A DNA stretch of 64,000 nt from assembly GCA_963576475.1 (NCBI GenBank), contig OY754977.1:28469796-28533795 (forward strand), read 5' to 3'. Origin of the DNA: Molanna angustata (lineage: Eukaryota > Arthropoda > Insecta > Trichoptera > Molannidae). Below are positions 1-9,605 of this stretch, piece by piece (position 1 is the stretch's first letter; the number at the start of each line of letters is the position of its first letter). The position numbers and the translations under genes were made by a program. The notes under the pieces are model-generated. The model was not told the origin of the DNA. It worked only from the letters and a program-made list of their open reading frames with translations, and made no database searches.

Positions 1-1
1 G

Positions 2-94
2 CAGAGTAGAATCATATGTCTACCTTGGTCACACCGTGAAACTGGGAAGATTAAGTTGTAATGAACAATACAGGAAACATTGGAAAAAAATACT
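2..94 (+). pseudogene. RTE-type LINE RT fragment at window edge
   Basis: The first bases translate in one open frame to a peptide containing VESYVYLGHTVKLGR. This is the block a little downstream of the YADD catalytic motif in insect RTE-type reverse transcriptases. It runs off the left edge of the window and ends before the R1 element, so it is only a remnant. It is identified by motif alone over about 30 residues. Confidence 0.5.
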
Positions 95-144
95 ATTTTC
101 CCTTTAAATACTAATATAAGAGATTTAGAAAGAGAAAACATATT

Positions 145-1044
145 TTGGCTGTGGCTTTTAGCAAGCTTCCTTCTATTGAAAGGAAGCAGGATTCATCGGT
201 AGGTACTTATCCCAAATTAAAGTGCGTGTCAATTTTTTTTAATGACAGTAGTACTCCAATAACAAGAATTGGCTTTCCTGCTTTACCAGCCAAACCTGCC
301 GTGTGTATCTTCCCTACAAGAGAAGACATATCTTCCTCGAATGAAACAAAACGTGTGTTGAAAACCACGTTAAAGCCCAGTGAGATTGGCGCACAGATTA
401 CCAGCGTCCGCAATATAAGAGGCAAAGGAATCGTGGTCAATACGGCCACCGCTTCCGACTCCATGAAGCTTCTAAACGCACCGGCTCTTAAAATGTCCAC
501 GAATTTGAGTGCTCGTTTAGCTTCGAAACGGAACCCAAGAGTTCGTTTCAGCTTTGTTCCGCGTGACATGTCTCACGAAGAATTCTTGGCCCTGGCGTTT
601 TCGTCAGTCCCAGATATGGGAGTAAATCAGGATGATTTTGTGAAGCATGCTCATTTCAGCCACTTTATGGGACCTCGCAATGGACCTACGTGTGACAGGG
701 TTTTTGAAGTGCCGCCAGCGATTAGACACAAACTCATTGAGCTCGGAAGAGTCTATGTGGAATGGAGCGTGTGTAAGGTCCGAGACTTCATTCCTATAAA
801 TGTGTGCTCAAGATGCCGGATGTATGGGCATACAAGTAAGTACTGCAAAGATCCCTCGCGCTGCGGCCATTGTGCTTCTGGTGAGCATGACTTCTCAACG
901 TGTCCCGTAAAAGACAGTCCACCTACTTGTGCAGTTTGTACTTCTTTTAAAAAACCAGCTTCCCACAAATCTGGCTCTGATCAATGTCCAGCTTTTCAGG
1001 CCTCTTGGAGCCGTGCCCTATTAACTGTTGATTATGGCCTGTAG
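145..1044 (+). pseudogene. R1-type ORF1, gag-like zinc-knuckle protein (N-terminally incomplete)
   Basis: The 299-residue open frame is a nucleic-acid-binding gag-like protein that would coat element RNA. The C-terminal third holds three cysteine-histidine knuckles: CSRCRMYGHTSKYC and CGHCASGEHDFSTC are both C-X2-C-X4-H-X4-C, and a third, longer one starts with CAVC and ends HKSGSDQC. The region before them (RVRFSFVPRD onward) resembles the RRM-like core of R1 and Jockey ORF1 proteins. Complete proteins of this group are usually clearly longer, and the frame opens at a TTG rather than an ATG, so the N-terminus is probably missing through 5' truncation. The stop codon overlaps the ORF2 start, as is normal for the group. 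Confidence 0.7.
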
Positions 1045-4000
1045 TAAACCCTTATTAGGCGGTCTCAAAATTGGACAGCTCAATCTTGGCCGACGTCGTG
1101 CTGCCACTTTGGAGCTTAAACAACTCGCCTACCAAATGAATATTGATATCTGTCTGGTTCAGGAACCATACACTGGCGAAGACTATTTGTGTGAGATGGA
1201 AACAGACTTCCGTTTCATATCTGCCACTTGTTGTTCCATAGATTCACCTCCTCTAGCTTCAATAATTATTCTTAATCCTTCAATAACCTTCACTTTACTA
1301 GATCATCTTTCCTCGAGCACTACAGTTGTGCTTGAAGTTTCTCTTTTAGGTGAATCCATGTATTTGGTTTCAACCTACTTCAAATTTGGAGACCCGATAG
1401 AGCCACATGTGTGCTTTCTGGACAACATAATGAGTCATTTACGTGGAGTTTCCATATTGATTGGCGGTGATTTAAATGCTGAATCCCCTTTATGGTGCCA
1501 TTCTACCAATTCAGGATCAAGAAAAGCAAACAGAAGTGAACTCTGTGAAGACTTTATAGCTCGGTATGAGCTTTCCGTTATAAATGATCCTCTTAGTCCT
1601 CCTACATTTTCTGGTACGGTGGGGTTTGGCCACATCGATGTCACTCTAGCATCCAGTCGAATTGCTCAAAAGATTTCCTCCTGGCGTGTTCACACGGATG
1701 CTTCGTGTAGCGATCATGAATTAATTGTATTTACAATTTCAAATTCACCTATTGAATCGGCTCAAAAATTTCATATCCCAAGACGTTTTCGCACGAGATG
1801 TGAACGTTTTGGCGAATTTGATTCCGAATTTATTCGATTTCTGAATCGCTTTAACCCGAATGCTATGTCTATATCAGAAACTGCATCTGTATTCACAAAT
1901 AATATTATTGTATGTGCAGAAAAGTCAATTGGTAGATCTGCCCCAGCAAAATTGAAACCACACACTTGGTGGCACTCGGGCCTCGATTCATTGAAACGTA
2001 GAGTTACGCGTGCACGAAGAGCCCTTAAATTAGGACGCAATAGAAACTTTGTTGATTTTATTATTCTTGATTTATACTCTGCTTATAGACATGCACATAA
2101 TATGTACAAAAATGAAATTTACCGTGCAAAAAGAGAAAGTTGGCGGCGCATAGTTTCTGAGGTTTCGACGTCAGATCCATGGGGTGCAGTGTATCGCGTC
2201 GTTTCTTCTAAAAGAGGAAACGACATAACTATGTCTTGCATTCGCGATGCGACCACTGGCGAGTTGACAACATCTCTCGATTCAACTGCATCCGTTTTTC
2301 TGGACGCGTTGGTTCCATCGGATGATCCATTAACTGATAATGATTTTCATAAATGGGTACGTGCTCTTCAACATGAAATTCCTCAGACACCCCCTTCGCC
2401 ACCTGTTTCTGTTGAGGAACTTAATTTAATTATTGGGAACTTCAAGCCAAATAAATCCCCAGGCCTCGATCGGATTNNNNNNNNNNNNNNNNNNNNNNNN
2501 NNNNNNNNNNNNNNNNNNNNNNNNNNNNNNNNNNNNNNNNNNNNNNNNNNNNNNNNNNNNNNNNNNNNNNNNNNNNNNNNNNNNNNNNNNNNNNNNNNNN
2601 NNNNNNNNNNNNNNNNNNNNNNNNNNNNNNNNNNNNNNNNNNNNNNNNNNNNNNNNNNNNNNNNNNNNNNNNNNNNGACTCTATTTTAGTTCAAAGATGT
2701 TGGCGTCTGGCCCAATTTGAAATGTTTTCCCTCCTTAAAAGGTGTTTGGATGAGGGCAGTTTTCCTGATTGCTGGAAAACAGGCCTTATGACTATTCTTC
2801 CTAAACGCTGCGATCGTCCTAGCACGGACCCTAAAGCATACAGACCTGTTACTCTTTTGTCTATTCTGGGCAAGATTCTGGAAAGACTTATATGCAACAG
2901 AATTGAATCACATCTTTCTTTTTCGTGTCCACTTTCTCCTCGCCAATTTGGCTTTCGATCTGGAATGTCAACAGTCGATGCTATAAATGAAATGTCAGAC
3001 TTCGTAAGATGTGCTGCCGAAAAATATGTTATTGCTATCTCCCTTGATATAAGTGGTGCATTTGATAATGCTTGGTGGCCGCTTATATTGCATAAATTAA
3101 AGATACGGAATATTCCTCGGAATATATATATATATATAAGATAGTCAAGAGCTACTTTGAAAACCGCCGCATAGTCCTGCCTGGGGGACAATTGTTGCAT
3201 GCGCGTCAAGTAAGCATTGGATGTCCTCAGGGTTCTGTTCTCGGTCCACTTCTCTGGAACATTCTTTTTGATGATTTGCTGGATCTTCCTCTATCCAGTA
3301 ATTGTTCAATTCAATCGTATGCCGATGATGCGTACATTCTCGTTCGTGGCAACTCTCGCAGATTTGTTGAGAACTCTGCTACTGAAGCTCTGTCTTTAGT
3401 TTCTGACTGGGGCATGAAAAATAAACTTTGCTTTGCTCCTAATAAGACATATGGCTTGGTGTTCAAAGGCTTACTTCAAAGACAGCCGTCTATTAAGTTC
3501 TTAGGAACTAATGTAAGTTTTCGGGATCAACTAACTTGCTTAGGAGTTGTTCTGGAAAGAGGACCGAGTTTTAAAAATCATGCACGATTGTGTGTCGACA
3601 AAGCTAAGTCTGCTTTTTTAAAAATCTCACACATCGCCAAGGCAAAATGGGGTTTACAGTTTCGAGTCTCATGTCTTTTCTATAAGGCAGTTTACCTCGG
3701 CATTGCTTGCTATGCGGCTGGCTGTTGGTCTCACGCTTGTGAGCTTCAACATATACGTAGAATTTTGCTCTCAGGTCAAAGATTCGCTCTTATAGCTTTG
3801 TCCAAAGCATATGGTACGAGTCCTACCGAAGCATTGCCTATATTGACGGGCATGACACCCTTGGATCTGGAGATGCAGCGTAGAGGTGTTATTTTCAATC
3901 TAATGCGGGGTCGTTCTTCTGTAATTGGAAATGTTCTTCTTTTCCCTCCTGAGGGCCGAGTGTCACGCAGTGATCTTGAAAGAAGTGTTTTCGAAAATTT

Positions 4001-4412
4001 GCTGAATATCTGGCAGTCCCGTTGGATGGCTTGCTCAGTGGGAAGAATATCGTTTTTATTTTTTCCTGACGTGAGGACTCGACTTAAATCTTCTTGGGTT
4101 GTCCCCGACTTCTGGACTTCTCAATTTTTCACAGGACACGGAAATTTCAAGAGTTATCTTCACCGATTTAATATTGCCCCCTCCGCCTCATGTCAGTTCT
4201 GTCAGTGCCCAGACCAAACTTCGGAACATATCCTGTGGGAGTGTTGCCACCCAATGGTGTCCTCTTTTAGATCGGAGCTCCTCGTTGCTGTCCGTGGGCC
4301 TCTTCAAGGTCCCATTGGTCACGCGGATTTTGTAATCTCGAAGAACAATTTTAAAGCCTTTAAAAAGTTTTGTCATAGTTATGGTGCTTTACTATTGTTA
4401 GATTCCCAGTAG
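1034..4412 (+). pseudogene. R1-type ORF2: endonuclease plus reverse transcriptase, broken
   Basis: This polyprotein would nick the target and reverse transcribe the element RNA. The ATG at 1034 overlaps the ORF1 stop by 11 bases. The APE-type endonuclease spans residues 1-240: the N-terminal QLNLGR block, GGDLNAESPLW near residue 144, and CSDHE near residue 226. The RT begins at PNKSPGLDRI, then enters the N gap. It resumes with AYRPVTLLSILGKILERL, QFGFRSGMSTVDA and DISGAFDNAWWP, and continues after a frameshift with GCPQGSVLGPLLWN and YADDAY. A C-terminal knuckle, CQFCQCPDQTSEHILWEC, precedes the stop. The frameshift falls in an alternating AT run at 3122-3139; correct spacing would join the NIPRNIY end to IVKSYFENRR. 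The frame across the gap cannot be checked. Confidence 0.75.
2477..2676. other. Assembly gap of 200 N
   Basis: Exactly 200 N characters lie inside the RT domain of the R1 ORF2. The round number suggests a gap of unknown true size, so frame continuity across it is not informative. Confidence 0.98.
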
Positions 4413-4719
4413 GTTATTTTTTTTTACAGAGATCTTGCTCATACCCCTGATATTTCTCATTTATAAGATCTGAAGTCCCCGAGTGTGAATCCTCCATTCA
4501 CATTCGTCGATTTTTCTTTTGCACTATGGTGCCGAGATTACTAATCTAGAGGGCTCCATGAGCTACTTTTCGTGCTATGCATTTTTTTTCTTGTCGCTCA
4601 CTTAGCGTTCTGTGAATATAAAGAGAAAAAAGAAAAGAGAGTAAAAATAAAGGATAATAAAAATAAAACTGATCATAGCAATGACGAAAAGAAAGAGGTT
4701 ACGGAAGGATATAGAAGGA

Positions 4720-5190
4720 ATTCGGGAAATATTTGACAAGTTTTTTCAGTTTACCTTTAAATATTTGAATAGATTGAGATGACCTTACTTCATCACTTAG
4801 ACCATTCCATAGTCTAGCTGATTGTACTTGAAAAGAAGATCTGAAAACCTCTGTATTGTGACGGGGACAGCTAGTGTAGTACGTTCAGCAGATAGAAGGG
4901 GTAGGCCGTGACTTGACAAGAAAACGACGTTATATTTAAAATATTGTGGTGAATAGGGATTATAAATAATCTTATAAAGTAAAGTGTGTGAATTTTACGA
5001 CGATCTCGTATCTTTATATCAACATAAAATTATATGTTTTATTATTTATATTTTTTTAAATATTGGTATATCATGTTGTTTAATGTGGAAACGAATTTGT
5101 TGGCTGCAGTAGATAGAGAAATAACAGCAAAATTCTAGAATCTATCCAAGATCTGGTGCCAGGTCACGTCGACGGCACACTATTACAGAG
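4720..5190 (-). pseudogene. Decayed LINE C-terminal region
   Basis: Read on the minus strand, 4730-4870 gives SFQVQSARLWNGLSDEVR followed by SIQIFKGKLKKLVK. This is the closing block of many Jockey and CR1 ORF2 proteins (arginine, LWN.LP.E.R, F+..L+). Upstream, in other frames, recognisable pieces continue (SSHGLPLL, RRDLAP, AANKFVSTLNN), so the rest of the C-terminus is present but frameshifted. No catalytic motif survives. It lies tail-to-tail with the R1 element, whose 3' end is at about 4670. Confidence 0.45.
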
Positions 5191-5416
5191 GGACGAAAAC
5201 TCCTACATTTGAACTTAATTATTATGGATCGTAGAAAATAAATATCCAATAGATCTATACGGCACCTACCTGTGTAGAAATTGTGCTGAGTAATTCCCTT
5301 CACCACTACTTGAATAACTTTCGAGTGCATTTTAAGATTCTACACTATTAGTACCTACGATGAATACTTTGAGTCAGTCCAGTTGGTCTGACATTGGGCC
5401 TGAGCCAAATTGAAAA

Positions 5417-5546
5417 AGCTTAAGGATATCGTCAAACATTAATTTTTTTGTATGGGATTTGACGTTTGTTGTAGAATTTTTTTCTACAATAACAAACGTC
5501 AAATCCTATACAAAAAAATAGCGTTTGGCGATATCGGTAAGCGTTT
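5417..5546. repeat. Short foldback (MITE-like) inverted repeat
   Basis: Two arms of about 58 and 61 bases, separated by a run of seven T at 5478-5484, are imperfect inverted complements. They include tttgacgtttgttgtaga on the left and tctacaataacaaacgtc on the right, with gatatcg at both outer ends. There is no coding capacity. The right arm overlaps the first bases of the 683-bp direct repeat that starts at 5526, so the inverted repeat was cut by whatever event made that duplication. Confidence 0.6.
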
Positions 5547-6208
5547 TCGAAATGACTAAGGGGCAATATATATAATGTTGTGGTTTTCTACCTAATATTA
5601 CTTCCATTTACTTCACTTTTTATTTATTTATTTAACTTTTGTACATAATATAAACAAATATAATGCACACTGGCAGGCTTATTGCCATAAGGCAATTTCT
5701 TCCAACCAACCAGATTACAGAGTGACAGAATTATATATGTACATCAACAAAAAATGAAAGCTATAAAGAACAAAGAAAATATATAATATAATATATAAAA
5801 AAAAACAAAAAAAACATCATAGCAAAAAAAAGGATTGGGAAAGAACAAGAAGAGGAAGTCGAGATCAGGTATTTAGGGATAAATTAATATTCCTTCTTTA
5901 GTAAATATTACGTAGCAAAGAAATCATTTATTTTCTGAGAGATATTTTTTCAATTGCCAAACACTTTTTTTAAAGAAAAAATATGTCCTTGAAACAAGTA
6001 CATATACATCCTCATACATTCCCTACACTAAGCATAAATGCTTGTGCTATAGATAAACGAAATCTTTACATCATTTGTTTTTTTAATAGTGGAAAGTTGG
6101 ATAACATCCGTGTTCGATTCCGACCAGTGAGAATATTAATAACTTCTTTCATAAATAAAATCGCGCCATCTGGGGTTAGTAGAGAAAAATATCATTCACG
6201 ATACCAAT
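5526..6208. repeat. Direct repeat, left copy, flanking an RTE insertion
   Basis: This 683-bp block recurs at 7523-8206 with only a handful of differences (for example cactttttat versus cacattttat, and tttacatcat versus tttacttcat). It ends at cacgataccaat, immediately followed by the GAA-type tail of the RTE. Internally it carries a conserved core, ggcaggcttattgccataag, also present inverted at about 45380-45420, and a SINE-like body (caagtacatatacatc...gcttgtgctatag) shared with the SINEs at 28, 31 and 57 kb. Several short open frames in it are not convincing genes. Confidence 0.9.
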
Positions 6209-7522
6209 CTTCTTCTTCTTCAATGGCGCTACAGCCCATATCGAGCCTTGGCCTCCGTCAATCTTCGCCTCCAGCTTCTCCTATCTTCTGCAGCAACTTT
6301 CCAACTGCCCGGCACTTGCAGTAGTTGGGAAGCATCTCTTCCAACTTCGTCCTCCCATCGCAGCCGCGGTCTTCCAACCTTTCGTCTTCCACCTGGATGT
6401 CCACACAGAACTTTCTTTGGTATTCGCTGTGGTGGCATTCTCTGTACATGTCCGGCCCATCTCAATCTGCTCAATCTGACATGCACAGAGAGCCTGGAAG
6501 TTTTGTAGATAGCATACAGCTCATTATTGTATCTAATCCTCCAGGCGTCACCATCAGGCACAGGTCCTAGGATTCTACGAAGCACTCGTCTCTCAAACGT
6601 GTCCAGTATTTCAGCAGATTTGGCTGTAAGTGTCCATGCTTCACATCCATATGTTACAACTGTTCTAATAATGGTTTTATACAGCGTGATTTTCGTTTTT
6701 CTATGGACACTTCTTGATTTGAACACCGGTAGAAGAGAGAAGAATGCTCCGTTACCTGTTGTTATTCTGTTTTTTATTTCTGTTGTGTCCTCATTATCTT
6801 TGTTGATTGTGGAACCCAGGTATTTAAAGTCTTCAACAGTTTCAAAGTCATAATTGTCTTTCAAATGTATTGTGTTTCCTTGCCAACGGTTTGCGCTTCT
6901 GGTCTGTTTCATTGCTTTTGTTTTATTTTTATTGATCTGCAGACCTACTTCTGCTGCTGCCGTTTCAAGTGGCTCAAAGACTTCTCGAATAGCTGCGAGG
7001 GATCTGCCCATAATATTAAGGTCATCCGCATAACCCACTATTTGGCTACTCTTATAGTGTATAGTGGAGCTGGTGTCTACGGATGTTTTCCTAATGACAT
7101 ACTCTAGGGCTAGATTGAAGAGTGTGGGTGCCAAGCCATCGCCCTGCTTAAGACCTTGAGATACTAAGAACCCCTCAGTCATCTCACCCTCTATCTTGAC
7201 TTTGCATTTCGTACTACTCATTGTTGTTTTCACTAATCTTACAAGCTTCGTTGGAATTTTAAAAGCAAGTAATATTTCGTAGAGCTTTTCCCGACTTATA
7301 CTGTCATACGCTTGTTTAAAGTCTATAAATAGCTGGTATACGTCAACGTCGAACTCCCAGCATTTTGACAGTATCTGTCTCACTGTGAACAGTTGATCAG
7401 TAGTTGCTCTGTTTCTTCTGAACCCAGCTTGGTATTCCCCTATGATAGTTTCTGAATAGTGTTCTATCTTTTCTTTTAATAGATAGAACACTATTCAGAA
7501 CACTATTTTTTCTTTTAATTAA
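6209..7522 (-). mobile_element. RTE-type LINE, 5' truncated
   Basis: A minus-strand LINE 3' part with reverse transcriptase and C-terminal region. Its 3' end is a short (GAA)4 tail immediately after the stop codon. Near-absent 3' UTR and a simple trinucleotide tail are typical of RTE elements. It starts abruptly inside the RT domain, and its upstream edge contains an 18-bp inverted duplication (7452-7469 against 7481-7498). The flanks on both sides are the 683/684-bp direct repeats, with no extra bases beyond a few at the 5' side. Confidence 0.8.
6229..7491 (-). CDS. RTE reverse transcriptase, partial (420 aa open)
   Basis: This open frame copies RNA into DNA at the target nick. Visible blocks are GEYQAGFRRNRATTDQLF, LFIDFKQAYDS (motif A, catalytic D), LKQGDGLAPTLFNL (motif B region), GYADDLNIMG with YADD near residue 155 (motif C), and EDFKYLGSTI. 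The C-terminal half has VTYGCEAWTL, RLRWAGHVQRM, GRPRLRWEDEV and RRRLTEAKARYGL at the stop, the standard ending of insect RTE ORFs. The endonuclease and N-terminal RT fingers are missing. The annotated start methionine is an artefact: the first residues come from the inverted duplication at the truncation point, and real homology begins around LLKEKIEHYSE. There are no internal stops, so the copy is young. Confidence 0.8.
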   Translation of the reverse strand: MFYLLKEKIEHYSETIIGEYQAGFRRNRATTDQLFTVRQILSKCWEFDVDVYQLFIDFKQAYDSISREKLYEILLAFKIPTKLVRLVKTTMSSTKCKVKIEGEMTEGFLVSQGLKQGDGLAPTLFNLALEYVIRKTSVDTSSTIHYKSSQIVGYADDLNIMGRSLAAIREVFEPLETAAAEVGLQINKNKTKAMKQTRSANRWQGNTIHLKDNYDFETVEDFKYLGSTINKDNEDTTEIKNRITTGNGAFFSLLPVFKSRSVHRKTKITLYKTIIRTVVTYGCEAWTLTAKSAEILDTFERRVLRRILGPVPDGDAWRIRYNNELYAIYKTSRLSVHVRLSRLRWAGHVQRMPPQRIPKKVLCGHPGGRRKVGRPRLRWEDEVGRDASQLLQVPGSWKVAAEDRRSWRRRLTEAKARYGL

Positions 7523-8206
7523 TGGCGATATCGGTAAGCGTTTTCGAAATGACTAAGGGGCAATATATATAATGTTGTGGTTTTCTACCTAATATTACTT
7601 CCATTTACTTCACATTTTATTTATTTATTTAACTTTTGTACATAATATAAACAAATATAATGCACACTGGCAGGCTTATTGCCATAAGGCAATTTCTTCC
7701 AACCAACCAGATTACAGAGTGACAGAATTATATATGTACATCAACAAAAAATGAAAGCTATAAAGAACAAAGAAAATATATAATATAATATATAAAAAAA
7801 AAACAAAAAAAACATCATAGCAAAAAAAAGGATTGGGAAAGAACAAGAAGAGGAAGTCGAGATCAGGTATTTAGGGATAAATTAATATTCCTTCTTTAGT
7901 AAATATTACGTAGCAAAGAAATCATTTATTTTCTGAGAGATATTTTTTCAATTGCCAAACACTTTTTTTAAAGAAAAAATATGTCCTTGAAACAAGTACA
8001 TATACATCCTCATACATTCCCTACACTAAGCATAAATGCTTGTGCTATAGATAAACGAAATCTTTACTTCATTTGTTTTTTTAATAGTGGAAAGTTGGAT
8101 AACATCCGTGTTCGATTCCGACCAGTGAGAATATTAATAACTTCTTTCATAAATAAAATCTCGCCATGTGGGGTTAGTAGAGAAAAATATCATTCACGAT
8201 ACCAAT
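7523..8206. repeat. Direct repeat, right copy, flanking the RTE insertion
   Basis: This is the partner of the block at 5526-6208. It starts with the same tggcgatatcggtaag and ends with the same cacgataccaat. Beyond it the sequence becomes acatcataaaa, which is not in the left copy. The pair therefore has the geometry of a target-site duplication about 680 bp long. Confidence 0.9.
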
Positions 8207-9605
8207 ACATCATAAAATTTATCACAAACAATAACGCATATTAACGTAAAAATAAGAAAAATGACGCACATTTATCTAAGTCGAGAATAAAATATGGATC
8301 AAAGTAGGCCGTAGTTTAAATGCCGAACTCTTCGTCAAAATGGAATTTGACCACTGTACCTCGCTATTTTGACGATGCTCGGCATATATAGAGCGATACC
8401 GGATAGGTATTCGCATTTGCGCGCAGATTTAAATATGACAAAAAACGAAATATTTTTTCATTATAATTTTTATGTAGGTACATAATAATAGACTTCTATC
8501 ACTGAACACTGAAAATTACACACCATAACGAGGCCATAGTAGTCTGGGAAGATAGAGGCTGTTTAGGGTAGAGAACTTCGTGAAATTTTCTAGAACTTTC
8601 GGTTCAACTAAATTTATGCAAAATACTTATGTACGTTTACAAAAATATCCCCAGTGCTTGTGTAAAAAATTTAATCCACTAGTCTCATTCGAAACTACCC
8701 GTGTGATGTTTGTTTTATATGTATAAATGCAGACACGCAATAAAAGTTTACGACGCAAAGAAATATTACTTCACCCGAAGCTTGATTTCAGAAAAAAAAT
8801 TACATGTATCCATCTTCAAACGAAATATTTGTATTTTTTTCATGTGTGGCCTCATTGCGTTTCGAGATTTTTTAATATATTACTTACATAATTCTAGAAA
8901 GACTTGGATAATACTTTGAATATATATTTTTCTGGAATATTTCAATCTTGTTTTGTAGTCTTATTTTTCAAATGGTTTCGCTTATTTCAAGAAATAGGAA
9001 TTTTATTTTTTTAGTGATGAGCAAAAATCTTGTATGTTTTGTAATCTTACAAAGAATCGTAATAACCTACTCTGTGTAAGATTGATGAAAATTCTTTTAA
9101 TTTTTTTTATCAAAAGTTTTTGTAGAATTTATACCGACATTAAAAATAAATAAATCGATTACATCACTCTTCAAAAGATATGCCTAGTTAATCAAATTAT
9201 TGTTGTAATAATTATCAATTCTTATGCCAAATCAAATTTCTTCAAATAATTGGTACTTTGTGATATATTTTTGGTGGTAGGTATTTTTTTATTTGATTAT
9301 TGAATATAGTGCGAATCCAAATCATTCACAATCTAGAATTCCACCAAGTATACATTTTGTTATGAAAGTCTTTTTGTTATGGAATTTTTCAGATTTAAAA
9401 ATTCTTCGTAAGTCTTGAAGTCAAATTATGATTCCTGAAACCAAACCATTGTGTAAAGAATGAAACGGCTTCTTTAAACAATTGTAGTATAGTGGGGAGG
9501 CATTGCTATAGTATAAGAAATTCTGCCCTATTACATCATTCCTGGAGACATTATTCAGTGAGAATAACAATAATTGATATAGAAGATATGTATGATACAT
9601 ATTAT
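8207..9605. other. AT-rich spacer, no gene recognised
   Basis: There is no open frame with recognisable motifs. Short frames around 8710-8919 have AT-rich composition and no protein character. Homopolymer T and A runs are frequent. Confidence 0.6.

Larger units (their letters stand above)
115..4670 (+). mobile_element. R1-clade non-LTR retrotransposon, 5' truncated
   Basis: This is a LINE with two overlapping frames in the order gag-like ORF1, then ORF2 with APE-type endonuclease and reverse transcriptase, followed by a roughly 260-bp 3' tail that ends in an A-rich stretch near 4617-4670. The RT contains AFDNAWWP, a block I know from the R1 group (R1, TRAS, SART and relatives). No TTAGG telomeric repeats or rDNA flank it, so the target type cannot be told. 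The left boundary is inferred from where the ORF1 frame opens, and the right boundary from the A-rich run. It cannot move on its own because of the frameshift in ORF2 and the incomplete ORF1. Confidence 0.75.

Noticed and set aside
1..4670. Telomere-specific TRAS/SART identity for the R1-clade LINE
   Set aside because: No TTAGG repeats are adjacent; only clade-level assignment is supported.
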